64,000 nt of DNA from Azospirillum doebereinerae (lineage in GTDB: Bacteria; Pseudomonadota; Alphaproteobacteria; Azospirillales; Azospirillaceae): positions 1 to 64,000 of the forward strand of contig NZ_RZIJ01000002.1 in assembly GCF_003989665.1 (NCBI RefSeq), read 5' to 3'. Each line of letters opens with the position of its first letter. The stretch's first letter is position 1. The position numbers and the translations under genes were made by a program. The notes beneath the pieces were generated by a model. The model saw only the letters and a program-made list of their open reading frames with translations, was not told the origin of the DNA and did no database searches. Shown in pieces: positions 39,355 through 49,700 of the stretch.

Positions 39355-41487
39355 CTAATCGGCCACGGTGGTGAAGAACGCCGATTGCACCGCCACGCCG
39401 CCGTCCTTGTCCGCCGCCGCCAGAGCCGAGCGCAGTTTCGGCAGATAGTCGGACGCCGGTTCGACCTCCGCCCGGTCGGCGGAGAAGAGCGGGTCGCGGG
39501 TCACCACGGCCAGGATCATCGCCGCGCCGAAGGGGGGCGAGATCGTGTAGTCGCGTTCCTTGTCCGTTGCCGCGACGCCCAGCGTGACCGTCTGGCCGGG
39601 CGACACGCGCCCATCCCGGCGCAGCGGCATCGGCACCATGTGGATGGCGTTGCCTTCGAGGTCGATGTAATCGACGGTCAAATGCCCGCCCGCCGCTCCG
39701 GCCTTGACCGTGACCACCAGCTTTTCGCCCTGCCGGTAGCGTTGCGAGGGGTTGTTGAGAGCCAGAGCGACACCGTTCGCTCCCAAACTCTCCGCACGCT
39801 CGGGCAAACCCGCGACACCAAGGGTCTCGCAAAGCGGCCAGGGCCGCACCGCCACCCGGCTGTCGAGCCGGACCGGCTCCGGTAGCCCGCCGGCCAGCGC
39901 CCGGAGCTTTTGCGCATCCTCCTCCCGGCCGACATAGCCGGTCAAACGCAGGAGGTTCCCCCCGGCATCCGCCGTCCGCACCCCGGCGCAGGACAGGCCG
40001 CTGATCATCGTTTCGACCTGCCGACGGACGACCGCCATGTCCGGCGGAGCGGGCGGAGGCGTCACCGCAGCGACTTGCAGCTCAACGGCCGGGCCGACCG
40101 GCGTCGGAACGGGAAGCGGCGTCACCGGTGCCGCCGTCTGCGCTTGAGGCTTGGTTTCCGGGGGCGGTACCGGCGTTTCAGCTTTGGCTGGCTGGGAGGG
40201 TGCAGCCGCGACGACAGACGGTGCGGCGGATGGTTCGGTGGCCGATGAGGTGGGTTGGGAAGCGGGCGGCGAAACGGCCTGAGGCGTCGAAACCACCGCG
40301 ACGGGCGTGTCCGGCGCGGGCTGGCGGTTGACGACGACGAAGCCCCCGACCCCAGCGGCCACCACGGCCGTGGCGACGGCGGCGATGAGGCCGACCGGTG
40401 CCTTTCTCGGCTTCTCCACTCCTCCGGCCTTCACCGCCGTGGGCGGCGGGGTTGAAGACAGCTTGGCGGAAGTGGCGGGAAACGGCGTGGCATCGAAAGG
40501 GGTGATGGTGGGGGGACGGGTCAGCGCGCCGACCAGTTCCGCCATGGTCTTGACCCGGTCCTTCGGGTCGGGGGCGAGCATCGACTCCAGGACGCCGCGC
40601 AACGGCTCCGCCACCGCGCCGAGGTCGGGAACGGCCATCCGCCGCTCGATCATCGCCTGCGGCGTCCGCCCCATGTCGAGCGGTCGGCCGAGCGCGGCGG
40701 CGGCCAGCACCAGACCGGCGCTGTAGATGTCCGATTGCGGCCCGGTCCCCCCGCCGAACAGCCCGAGTTGCTCCGGCGCGGCGTAGCCGTATTTCCCCGC
40801 GAAGGCGTCGCCGATGACGGTCCCGGCCTCCGGCGCGGTCTGCTTGGCGATGCCGAAGTCGATGATCGTCGCGTCGGCCACCCGGCGGCCGGGCAGGATG
40901 ACGTTGTCGGTGGACATGTCGCGGTGGATGATGCCGCGCTGGTGCGCCGCCGCCAGCCCCGACGCCACGCGGTCGAGCAGCAGCGCCACATCGTCGGGCG
41001 CCAGCGGCCCGCCCTTCAGCACCTCGTGCAGCGACGGCCCGTCAAGATACTCCATCGACAGCAGCAGCCGGCCGAACTCGTCCCGGAAGACGCCGTCATA
41101 GGCGACGACCGCCTCGTGCCGGATGTCGCGCAGCGCGGAGGCCTCGCGCCGCAACAGCTCGACCATCTTGGCGTCCTGGACCAGTTCCGGCCGGATCACC
41201 TTCACGGCGTGCCATGTGTTGAGATCGACATGGCGGGCGCGATGCACCTCGCCCATGCCGCCGCGCGCGATCAGCCCCTCGACCAGATAGGTGTGGCTGA
41301 GCAGCGTGCCCGGCCCGATGGGACTGGGAGCCGGACGGGGGCCGCCCGTGCCCGCGACGCCCGAAACGGAGGGGGGCGGCAGCGTCCGTTCGGGGGCCGG
41401 TCCGGGCTGGGTCAACCGCGTCGCCTCCAGATCGCCGCCGGATCGCAGCTCGGTGGGCTCGGAAGGGTCGACGGGCGGCTGGGCCAT
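39355..41487 (-). CDS. ppkA: Ser/Thr protein kinase, PpkA-like, with C-terminal DUF4384-type domain
   Basis: A 710-residue membrane kinase. The kinase domain (about 65-330) has the glycine loop LIARGGMGEV, Lys in HAVKVIRP, catalytic loop IIHRDMSTDNVIL and DFGIAKQ. A transmembrane helix follows at about 370-390 (LIAAVATAVVAAGVGGFVVV), then a Pro/Ala-rich periplasmic linker, a BON-like segment (about 500-570), and a C-terminal domain (about 600-690, RYRQGEKLVVTVKAGAAGG, PPFGAAMILAVV) of the DUF4384 type. By analogy with PpkA it phosphorylates the adjacent FHA protein to activate type VI secretion. The matching phosphatase PppA is not in the window. Confidence 0.9.
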   Translation of the reverse strand: MAQPPVDPSEPTELRSGGDLEATRLTQPGPAPERTLPPPSVSGVAGTGGPRPAPSPIGPGTLLSHTYLVEGLIARGGMGEVHRARHVDLNTWHAVKVIRPELVQDAKMVELLRREASALRDIRHEAVVAYDGVFRDEFGRLLLSMEYLDGPSLHEVLKGGPLAPDDVALLLDRVASGLAAAHQRGIIHRDMSTDNVILPGRRVADATIIDFGIAKQTAPEAGTVIGDAFAGKYGYAAPEQLGLFGGGTGPQSDIYSAGLVLAAAALGRPLDMGRTPQAMIERRMAVPDLGAVAEPLRGVLESMLAPDPKDRVKTMAELVGALTRPPTITPFDATPFPATSAKLSSTPPPTAVKAGGVEKPRKAPVGLIAAVATAVVAAGVGGFVVVNRQPAPDTPVAVVSTPQAVSPPASQPTSSATEPSAAPSVVAAAPSQPAKAETPVPPPETKPQAQTAAPVTPLPVPTPVGPAVELQVAAVTPPPAPPDMAVVRRQVETMISGLSCAGVRTADAGGNLLRLTGYVGREEDAQKLRALAGGLPEPVRLDSRVAVRPWPLCETLGVAGLPERAESLGANGVALALNNPSQRYRQGEKLVVTVKAGAAGGHLTVDYIDLEGNAIHMVPMPLRRDGRVSPGQTVTLGVAATDKERDYTISPPFGAAMILAVVTRDPLFSADRAEVEPASDYLPKLRSALAAADKDGGVAVQSAFFTTVAD

Positions 41488-41550
41488 GGGGTGGTGTCCG
41501 GTTGTTGATCGATGTCAGGAGCGGGGCCGGCGGTTTTGTACCACACCGGG

Positions 41551-43158
41551 TCACGGCGGGTCGCCACCGCCGCCCTTCCCACCCGACCGGACATGGCGGT
41601 CGTATTCGGCGGCGATGGAATCGCCGACCACCCGGTCGAAATCCTCCGCCAGCTCGGCCACGAGATCCTTGTACAGCGCCTCGTACTGGTCCCAGTAGCG
41701 GGCCTTGCGGGCGCCCGGAACGAGGCTGTCGAGCAGCCGGGTCTCCAACCGCTGGCTGAGCGCCTGCGGGTCGAACTTGGCGACGACCTGCTTCAACGCG
41801 GTTTGCAGCGCGGCGGCGTAGGCCAGATGATGGATCTGAACGTCGCTCGCCGCCTCCCGCACCGCCTCGGTCATCGGCAGGAAGCCGCGCCGGCCGGGGT
41901 CGGCCAGGACTTCGACCGCCTCGCCCAGATCGGCGCAGCGCTTCAACGGGTTTTCCCCGGCCGGGCGGAAACTGGTCTGCTCCAGATGGAACTCGTCCTT
42001 GAAGTGCGAGCGGGCCTGAAGCGAGGCGTGCAAGGCCCCGAGGCTGACGCGAAGCGCCTCGCCCATGCCGCGCAGGAAGGCGTCCCCATCCGCCACCCCA
42101 CCGGGCGGCAGCGGCGCGCCGAACCCGGCGAGGAAGGCGGCAACCCCCGCTCCGCTCCCCGCCTCCACGGGCACCACGGGCACCACGGCCGGCGCGGGCG
42201 CGAGGGGAGGCGGTGCAACGACCGGTGCCGGCAACGGAGGCAAGGGCGGCGGAACGGACGGAGCCGCCATCGGGGAAAACGCCGCCGCCCTGGGAGGCTC
42301 CGGCGCGCGCTCGTCCGCCAGGGGATCGTCGAGATCCCAATCCTCTGGCAAGGCGGGAACCTTCATCGGCGGAACGGCCGGCAGGTCCGGCGCGGCCACC
42401 GGGTGCTTGGCAACCGGGGGCTCGGGGATTGGCGGGGACAGATCGTCCCAATCGTCGGGAATGAGCGAGGAGGACGACGACGGGGCCACCGGCGCCGCCG
42501 GTTCCGACGGCGTGACCCGGAGCGACTGGTTCAGCGCCGGCGCGTGGTCGTCCACGGTCCCGAAGCGCCAATCCTCGCCCTGCGGCGCACCGAAGGGCGG
42601 CTCCTGCGGCGACGCGTCGTCTGCCGACCAAGCCGGAAACGCCCCCCGGTCGCCGCGCAACGGCTCCCCCCCGAAGGGCTGGATCGGCGGGCCGTCGTTG
42701 AAATCGAACGGCGGCAGCGGCGGTGGCGCGCCACGGCCGGGGCTGGCGAACGGATCGTCGCCGAACCGCTCGGGCTCCGCCCCGCCGGGGCTCTGACCAC
42801 GGAACGCCCCGGCGATCTCGGTGAAGGACGGCGCGTCCAGCGATTCGATGGTCGCCTCGATGATGAAGCGGCCGATGCGGACGCGGTCCCCGCCCGACAG
42901 GACGGCGGGCGCGTTGCGGCCGAGCGGCAGTTCGGACCCGTTCAGGAAGACGCCGTTGGTGCTGGTGTCGATCACGCGGTAGCGCTCGCCGGCCTTCTCG
43001 AACACGCAGTGCTGGCGCGACAGCAGCAGGTCCGGGTCGGGCAGGACCCAGCCGTTCTCCGGCCCCCGCCCGACCGTGAGATCCCCGGCGTGCAGCGTCT
43101 TCTCGGCGCGGCTGCCCAGCGATGCACGGTGGTCGGAAACGATCCTCAGCCTCAGCAT
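41551..43158 (-). CDS. tagH: Type VI secretion FHA-domain protein
   Basis: A 535-residue protein. The FHA domain at about 20-95 is complete (GRGPENGW, SRQH, TSTNGVFLNG) for phosphothreonine binding. A long Pro/Ala-rich low-complexity linker runs about 110-345. The C-terminal domain (about 350-530: FLRGMGEALRVSLGALHASL, LSQRLETRLLDSLVPGARKARYWDQYE) is the type VI TagH/Fha C-terminal module. It is the presumed target of the kinase encoded next to it. Twenty bases separate it from the PAAR gene. Confidence 0.93.
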   Translation of the reverse strand: MLRLRIVSDHRASLGSRAEKTLHAGDLTVGRGPENGWVLPDPDLLLSRQHCVFEKAGERYRVIDTSTNGVFLNGSELPLGRNAPAVLSGGDRVRIGRFIIEATIESLDAPSFTEIAGAFRGQSPGGAEPERFGDDPFASPGRGAPPPLPPFDFNDGPPIQPFGGEPLRGDRGAFPAWSADDASPQEPPFGAPQGEDWRFGTVDDHAPALNQSLRVTPSEPAAPVAPSSSSSLIPDDWDDLSPPIPEPPVAKHPVAAPDLPAVPPMKVPALPEDWDLDDPLADERAPEPPRAAAFSPMAAPSVPPPLPPLPAPVVAPPPLAPAPAVVPVVPVEAGSGAGVAAFLAGFGAPLPPGGVADGDAFLRGMGEALRVSLGALHASLQARSHFKDEFHLEQTSFRPAGENPLKRCADLGEAVEVLADPGRRGFLPMTEAVREAASDVQIHHLAYAAALQTALKQVVAKFDPQALSQRLETRLLDSLVPGARKARYWDQYEALYKDLVAELAEDFDRVVGDSIAAEYDRHVRSGGKGGGGDPP

Positions 43159-43177
43159 GACGCGGTCCCTGCCCTGT

Positions 43178-43468
43178 TCAATCGCCGATGACGACGGTCG
43201 GGGCGCCGGCCACGATCACCCCGCCATGGGCGGTGCGGTCGCCGATGCGCGCCGCCGGACGCCCGCCGACCACCACCGTCGCCGATCCCTTGACGATGAC
43301 GTCGGGCGGCCCGGCGCACACGCACAGGTCGGTCACCACCGCCGCCGGCAGGAACTCGATCAGCACGGTCGGCACGCCGGGGCTGACGATGGGACCGCCG
43401 ACATGGGGAACCGGCCCGGTGGACATCGGGCAGGTGTGCATGTCGGTCAGACGCGCGGCGGGGGGCAT
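43178..43468 (-). CDS. PAAR-domain spike tip protein
   Basis: A 96-residue stand-alone PAAR protein: MPPAARLTDMHTCP, then VGGPIVSPGVPTVLI, ARIGDRTAHGGVIVAGAPTVVIGD, in the zinc-binding PAAR pattern. GGAGGAG precedes ATG 43468 by seven bases; the upstream frame is not needed. It caps the VgrG spike. No fused effector, unlike the tailocin PAAR at 34546. Confidence 0.94.
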   Translation of the reverse strand: MPPAARLTDMHTCPMSTGPVPHVGGPIVSPGVPTVLIEFLPAAVVTDLCVCAGPPDVIVKGSATVVVGGRPAARIGDRTAHGGVIVAGAPTVVIGD

Positions 43469-43516
43469 GGGGTTCTCCTCCTGCGGGGCCGCGTCGGACG
43501 CGGGAACCATGGTGGA

Positions 43517-44092
43517 TCAGAGGGCAGCGGGCTTCGCCGCGACGGGAATCACGGCGCGGCGCAGATCGCCCTCGACCAGTTCGAACGCCACCAAGGCGTC
43601 GGCCCCGGCGTCCTCCATCATGTACCGGATCGACGGGCCGAACAACGCCGCGCGCTGGGCCGCGTCGCAGGTCGGCAGGAACAGCGCCAGCACCGCCGGG
43701 TCGTAGAAGCGGAACAGGTAGGTCTCCCCGCCTTCGCCGTTGACGATGGTGAACTTGCGGAAATGCCGCCGCACCGTCTCGATGTCGCCCTCGGCCTGGA
43801 CCAGCACCCCCCAGCCCCGCCCCCAGCCCTCGCCGAGAAGCCAAGCGGTGGCGGCGCTGCCCCGCTCCAGCCGGACGATGTAGGGGGCGACGGCCGCCAG
43901 TTCACTCGCCTTGTCGCCCTGGTAGAGCGAGAGCATCTCGGCCCCGTCCTCATGCGCCAGCAGGCCGGGGTAGAGGCCCGGATCGCGGGCCGCGTCCACC
44001 AGCATGTAGAGCGCGCGCCGCCCGCCGTCGGGCCAGAGGTGATGGGCGAGAGCACCGGGGATGTCGCGGCGCGGCGTCGGAAGATTGGCCAT
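43517..44092 (-). CDS. DUF4123 effector-loading chaperone
   Basis: A 191-residue DUF4123 (Tap/TEC) protein: ALYMLVDAARDPGLYPGLL, GWGRGWGVLVQAEGDIETVRRHFRKF, YLFRFYDPAVLALFLPTCDAAQ. These adaptors bind an effector and load it on VgrG. It lies between VgrG (11 bases) and PAAR. Its presence implies a cargo effector, yet no obvious toxin gene lies beside it in this operon. Confidence 0.92.
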   Translation of the reverse strand: MANLPTPRRDIPGALAHHLWPDGGRRALYMLVDAARDPGLYPGLLAHEDGAEMLSLYQGDKASELAAVAPYIVRLERGSAATAWLLGEGWGRGWGVLVQAEGDIETVRRHFRKFTIVNGEGGETYLFRFYDPAVLALFLPTCDAAQRAALFGPSIRYMMEDAGADALVAFELVEGDLRRAVIPVAAKPAAL

Positions 44093-44103
44093 GCGGTGTT
44101 CCC

Positions 44104-46170
44104 TCAGCCGCAGATTTCGCAGAACGGCGTGTTGGCCGCCGCCGCGTTGCGCATCACCTGCGCCTGGGCGGCGGCGACCGGGCTGTGGCTCTGCGGCGGG
44201 CGCGGCAGCGCGGCCTTGGGCGGAGCGGCCAGCGTGCCGCCCTTGTCCTTGTCGGCCGGGGTAGGCTTGTCGGGCGAGGATGGCGAGGCGGACAGCCCGT
44301 TGGGCGCGCCGCCGCTGTTGATCATCACCATCGTGCCATTCATGGCGATGCCGGCGGCGCTCAGCGTGATGAAGTTGCCGCCCACCTTCAGCGTCAGCGA
44401 CGCCCCGGCCTCCAGGCAGATGTTGGCCCCGGCGTCGATGGCGAGATTCGTGCCGATCTGGTCGTGCACATCGACGCCGACCTTGCGGGACACGCCGCCG
44501 CCGATGGCCTCGACCCGGTCGCCGTCCACGGTGGCGTGGTGGTTCTTGCCGACCCACTCCCACAGGCCCCCGCCGACGCTGAGATGCCGGCCCGCCGCGA
44601 CCGAGGTCCGGCTGTCGCGGGCCACGCGCAGGTCATAGTCGCGCTGGGCGTGCAGGAAGATCTGTTCCTTGCCGGCCTTGTCCTCGAAGCGGATCTCGTT
44701 GAAGCCCTGGCCGCCGGGCGAGCTGCGCGTCTTGATGCCGGAACGGGTCTTGTGCTCCGGCAGGGCGTAGGTCGGCAGGGCATCGGCGTTGTTGACCACA
44801 CCGATGACGAGCGGCCGGTCCGGGTCGCCGTCGACGAAGTCGACCAGCACCTCCATGCCGACGCGCGGCAGGGTCTGCATGCCCCACTGATGCCCGGCCC
44901 AGCTCTGCGCCACCCGGATCCAGCAGGAGCTTTTCTCGTCCGAGCGGCCCCGGCGGTCCCAATGGAACTGCACCATCACCCGGCCGAACTTGTCGGTGTG
45001 GATCTCCTCGCCGGCCGGGCCGACGACGAAAGCGGTCTGGATGCCGCGCACCGAGGGCTTGGGCGTGCGGCGCGGCGGCCGGACCACCGCCTTGGCTGGG
45101 AGGGCGCGGAAACTGTTGACGAAGGACGCCTTGCGGGTGTCTCCCGGCAGGAAGGCGTCGTTGCAGGCTTCGAACTCCAACTCCGCCACCACAACCGGCT
45201 GGTTGTTCTCCGCCGCCGTCGGGTGGTCGGTCAGGGCGAAGGTCACGCCGGGGTGCAGGGTGCGGCAGGCGCCCGATCCGCGCACGCCCTCCAGCCCGCG
45301 CTCTTCCGTCTCCATCCGCCGCCGCGCGGTCAGGGAGCCGGCGTCGCGGGTGGCGTAGCGGCCGGGGTACTCGAACATCTCGTATTTGGTGGAGACCGGG
45401 ACCTTCGACACCGAGACCTCCTTGGCGTCGAGCGCTAGGCGGGGGGCCTGGAAATCATAGTCCTTCGCCGCCCAGCGGCCTGGGGCGATGGCGTAGACCC
45501 GCTCCCAGCGCGCGATCTGGTCGGCGTACTGCCCGCTCGGCATGAAGCGCAGCGTGCCCGGCGGCGTCAGCTTGGTGTAGCCGGGGGCGCTGTCGGACAG
45601 GATCATCTTGTGCCGGCCACGCTCATGCGTGAAGTAATAATAGATCCCCTCCTCCTCCAGCAGCCGGTGGATGAAGTCGAGGTAGGTCTCGTTGTACTGC
45701 ACGCAGTATTCGCGTGGCTGGTAGCTGCCGGTCATGCCACGGAATTCGAAGGCGGAGAAGCCGAATTCCTGGAAGATCGTCTCGACGATCTTCGGCACCG
45801 CCATCGGCCCGCCGTTGCCCAGGCTGTGGAAGATGCGGCAATCGCTGGTGTAGGACAACAGCGACAGCCAGGGCACCACCTCGATCGTGTAGAAGCGGTG
45901 GTCGCGCCCGACCGGGATGCCGACCCCCAGCGAGCGGGCGATGCCGTTGACGTAATGCCGCTCGCCGTCCAACTGGCGGAAACCGATGTTGACGCTGTTG
46001 CCGACGATGGTCTCCGGCGTCAGCGGGTCGATCGGCCCCAGCGCGTCGACCCGGTAGAGGAAGGGCGTCGACAGGGCCTCGAAGCCGCTCACCCGCTCGA
46101 TGAGCATCACGTCGGGACCGGCCGGGGTCTCCAGCGACAGCAGACGGTCGTCCTGGATGAACTGGATCAT
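44104..46170 (-). CDS. vgrG: Type VI spike protein VgrG
   Basis: A 688-residue VgrG. The gp27-like part (about 1-380) has YCVQYNETYLDFIHRLLEEEGIYYYF. The gp5-like OB and needle part (about 390-640) has VRIAQSWAGHQWG-type sequence, PRVGMEVLVDFVDGDPDRPLV and the EIRFEDKAGKEQIFLHAQRDY transition into DUF2345-like beta-helix. The C-terminal 60 residues are low complexity ending FCEICG, with no enzymatic domain. It overlaps TagF by four bases. Confidence 0.95.
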   Translation of the reverse strand: MIQFIQDDRLLSLETPAGPDVMLIERVSGFEALSTPFLYRVDALGPIDPLTPETIVGNSVNIGFRQLDGERHYVNGIARSLGVGIPVGRDHRFYTIEVVPWLSLLSYTSDCRIFHSLGNGGPMAVPKIVETIFQEFGFSAFEFRGMTGSYQPREYCVQYNETYLDFIHRLLEEEGIYYYFTHERGRHKMILSDSAPGYTKLTPPGTLRFMPSGQYADQIARWERVYAIAPGRWAAKDYDFQAPRLALDAKEVSVSKVPVSTKYEMFEYPGRYATRDAGSLTARRRMETEERGLEGVRGSGACRTLHPGVTFALTDHPTAAENNQPVVVAELEFEACNDAFLPGDTRKASFVNSFRALPAKAVVRPPRRTPKPSVRGIQTAFVVGPAGEEIHTDKFGRVMVQFHWDRRGRSDEKSSCWIRVAQSWAGHQWGMQTLPRVGMEVLVDFVDGDPDRPLVIGVVNNADALPTYALPEHKTRSGIKTRSSPGGQGFNEIRFEDKAGKEQIFLHAQRDYDLRVARDSRTSVAAGRHLSVGGGLWEWVGKNHHATVDGDRVEAIGGGVSRKVGVDVHDQIGTNLAIDAGANICLEAGASLTLKVGGNFITLSAAGIAMNGTMVMINSGGAPNGLSASPSSPDKPTPADKDKGGTLAAPPKAALPRPPQSHSPVAAAQAQVMRNAAAANTPFCEICG

Positions 46171-46766
46171 GGCGTCGTCCCATCGCCGGAAAATTGCGGG
46201 AAGCCGGTCAGGAAGCCGCCAAAGGCGGCAGGATCGGGAAGCCTGTCGGTCACGAGGCCTTGCGCCGCCACCCCCTCGCCACCCAGGGTCCACCAGCGCG
46301 CGGCAGCCCCCGCCGGACCGCCCTTCGAATCGTCCACCGCCAGCGCCGGAACCAACGCCGCGACATCGCGCACGAAGCCCTCCACGTCCAGATCCAGGGC
46401 AAGCGCGGCGAAGGCCAGATCCTCCGCCGCGTCGAACCAGCCGCTCTCCTGCTCCACCCGCGCGCCGCCGGTCAGCAGCGCCACGATGGTCAGCGGGAAA
46501 TGGCGCCCGGCCTTGTCGACGCTCGCCATCAGCACGCCCGCCGCCGGCTGCGTGCCACAAACACCGGGCTGGAGGACGAAGCGCCAGATCGGCGCGTTCA
46601 GATAGGCCGGCATCCAGCCGCTTCCCAACGCCTCGCGGCTGCGGTGGATGCCGTTGGCCAACCAGTCGTGCCAGGGGTCGGCGAAATCGCGCGGAAGCCC
46701 GCGCAGCAGGAAATCCCCCCGCGCGGGCAGCTTGCCGAAACAGCCGGTCACAGCGAATCCGGGCAT
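46167..46766 (-). CDS. tagF: Type VI secretion regulator TagF
   Basis: A 199-residue TagF (BMA_A0400 family) protein: GCFGKLPARGDFLLRGLPRDFADPWHDWL, APIWRFVLQPGVCGTQPAAGVLMASVDKAGRHFPL. TagF represses the system post-translationally, by sequestering the FHA protein in species where it has been studied. It overlaps the end of tssM by 19 bases and the start of vgrG by four. Confidence 0.93.
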   Translation of the reverse strand: MPGFAVTGCFGKLPARGDFLLRGLPRDFADPWHDWLANGIHRSREALGSGWMPAYLNAPIWRFVLQPGVCGTQPAAGVLMASVDKAGRHFPLTIVALLTGGARVEQESGWFDAAEDLAFAALALDLDVEGFVRDVAALVPALAVDDSKGGPAGAAARWWTLGGEGVAAQGLVTDRLPDPAAFGGFLTGFPQFSGDGTTP

Positions 46767-49700
46767 CGGAACTCCTTGAGATCCCGGATCGAGAAGGGAT
46801 TGACCGCGCTGGTCATCCGCACGTCGAAGCCGACCGACTTGCCGCCGGCCCCGAAGGACACCGGGATGCGGTCGGGCACCCCGCCCTTGCGCCCCCGGTT
46901 GGCGTCGAGCGTGCGGAACCACGCCCAGGAGCCGGTGCGCTGGGTCATCTCCGGCAACTCGGGCGGCAGGCCGGTGAAGGTCACCCGCAGATCGCCGGCC
47001 CCGCCGGGCTTGGGCCATTGCACCGCCTGGGCCAGCGTGGCGTTGCGGGCGAAGGTCAGGCGCTGGCCGTCCACGTCGAGATCGACCTGCTCGACCCCGG
47101 CGCCCAGATAGGTCGGGCGCAGTTCGAAGCGCAGCGACGGCACCCTACCGCCGTCGGGGAAAAAGGCGTCGCGGATCATCGCCGCGTGCTGGAACACCGG
47201 CAGCACCGAATCCGGGATTCCCAGGTCGCCGCTTCCCGCCTGCCAACGCCACGGCTCCTTGGTCGTGTCGACGAAGGGCCGCAGCCGGTTGGTGAAGAAG
47301 CCGTCGATCAGGCCGCCCGGCGCGAACAGCCGGGCGAAATCGTCCAGCCCGACGTCCGATCCCGCCCCGCGCGTGAAGGGGTAGCGGTTGTCGAGCGCCC
47401 GCTTGCACCAGGGCAGGACCGAGCTCTGCCACTCCGCGCTGATCTGGGCGCGGGCGCCGCTGAGGGTGCGCTCGGTGCCCTGCTGGACCAGTTCACTCGT
47501 CCAGCGGCGCACCGGCTGCGGGTAATAGGCCATGTCGGTGGCGAGGCGCTGGAAGACCTCCCCGCCACCGCTCGCCGCCGCGTCGAACAGCTTTTGGTTC
47601 GCGCCCTGCCCGAAGGCCAGACGGCTGAGCACCGCGTGGACCGATTCGAGGCTGCGCAGCAACTCCTCCAGCTTGGCGCCGCTGGCGCCGCGCGTGAAGT
47701 CGTTCAGCGCGCGGAAGCGGTCGTCGACCATCTGCGAGACCAGCTTCGCGGTCTTCGTGTCGCCCAGCGCGCCGGCCAGCGCCGCCACCGGGGCGGGCAC
47801 GGCAGCGGCGGGCACGGCGGCCGCCGCCCCGGCCGGAGCCTCGGGCATGCGCTGCAAGGTGGTCTCGCCGGTCACCGCCGCGAGCAGCCGCTGCAGGGGC
47901 GAGGTCCGCCCCGACAGGATGTTGACCTGCTCGCCCAATTGCTGCGGGTTGGCCGCCGTGACCAAGGCGAGGTCGTTGAGCAGCGCGTCCCAGCGGGTGG
48001 CGTAGTCGCGCAGATAGAGGGTCAGCGCCTCCGTCTCCAACTCCGCCCCGGTTTCCTCGCCGCGTGGCGGACCGAGCAGCCAGGACAGGTCGCGCACCGA
48101 CCGGGCCGCGCCCGGCAGCGCCGGCAGCACCACGGTGGTGAAGCCCTGGTAGGTGTAGAGGCCGGGAACGCCGTCGCTGAGCCGCGCGCCCGACAGGCGG
48201 CGGAACACCCGGTCGCCCTCCGGCCCCGCCTGATCGGACAGGCGCCATTCGGGAAGCTGCTTGGCGGCGGCCGACGCGACGATGGCGGCGTAGGCCCGCG
48301 CCGGAAGCGGCGTGCGCAGCAGCACCTCGCGCGCCTGCCGGATCAGACCGGCGTCGAGGTTGGCCTTGGGCAGGCCGGACGGCGCCGCCAGACCGGCGGC
48401 CAGATGCTCCTGCGCCTGCCGGGTCTCGTCGATGGAGAGCGGCGGCGTCACCCGGCGCAGCCAGCCGGCCAGCCACGGCGTGACCTCGTCCGCCACCACC
48501 GGCCCGGCGCCGCCGAGCCCGAGATAGAGCCGCAACAGCGCCTCGACGGCCGGTGCGTCGTCGGCCTGGAGCCGATCGCGCAGGTCGCGCTGCACCCGCA
48601 CCAGCAGGCGCGGCACCATCAGCCCGTTCACCGCGCGGACGTAGAGCGTATCGCCCGCCTCCTCCAGCTTGTCGCCCTGATAGAGACCGAAATCGAGCGC
48701 CAGCCGCTGCTTGGCCGCCAGCGTGTCGTGCCCGGCGGGAAGCGTGCGCAGCTCGTTCAGCACCGGCAGCACGCGCCGCAAATCGTCGTCGGCCAGCGTG
48801 CCGGCAGTCAGGCTTTCCGCCTTCGGGCGGTAGGCGTCGACGCTCCGCTGCTGGCGGTCGATCAGGCCGCTGTTGTCGAGATAGCCCGCCACCCAGGCCG
48901 CCGTGGCGCCCACGGTCACCAGCGCGAGCAGGCTGTAGACGATGCGCGGGATCCACAGCCGGCGCCGCTCCGCCCCCGGATCGAAGCCGACGAGATTGGC
49001 CTCGCGGAACACCACGCCGGACAGCAGGTTGCCCAGGAAATAGCTGCGCGATTGCGCCGCCGCGCCCGCCCCGCCCCGGAAGGGGGCGGCGGGGATGCCG
49101 AAGCTTTCCGACAGGCCGCCGATCAGCCGGTCGATCTGCGTCCCCTCCTGGGTGCCGCTGGTGAAATAGACGCCGCGCAGCCGCAGGGCCGGCTCGTAGC
49201 GGTTGGCCTTGAAGGCGGCGCCGACGAAATCGAGGATCGGCTCCTTCAGCGAGGCGATCTGCGACGGGAAGGCGAAGATGGCGCCCCGGCGCTCCTGCGC
49301 GCTCTCCTGTTGGATGCGGTCCACCGCGCGGGCGGACAGGCGGGTGGCGATGCCGTCCAACCCGGCGCCGAGCTGGGCCATGCCACCGTCGTCCAGTTCG
49401 ACCGGCGTCGCGGGCAGGGTCACGCCCAGGATCTGCTTGCGCTCGTCGCGGTTCAGGTCGTGGAAGAACTCGTTGAAGCCGGCGATCAGGTCGGACTTGG
49501 TCAGCAGCAGGTAGACCGGCGCCTTGACCTTCAGCTCCTCGTACAGCTCGCGCAGGCGACGGCGGATGGCGGCGGCGTGGGCCAGGCGCTCCGCCGGGTC
49601 GGCGCTCGCCAGATCGGGAACGGCGATGGCGACCAGCACGCCGTTGATCGGCTGGCGCGACCGCGAATCCTTCAGCAGCTTCAGGAAGGCGCCCCAGCCG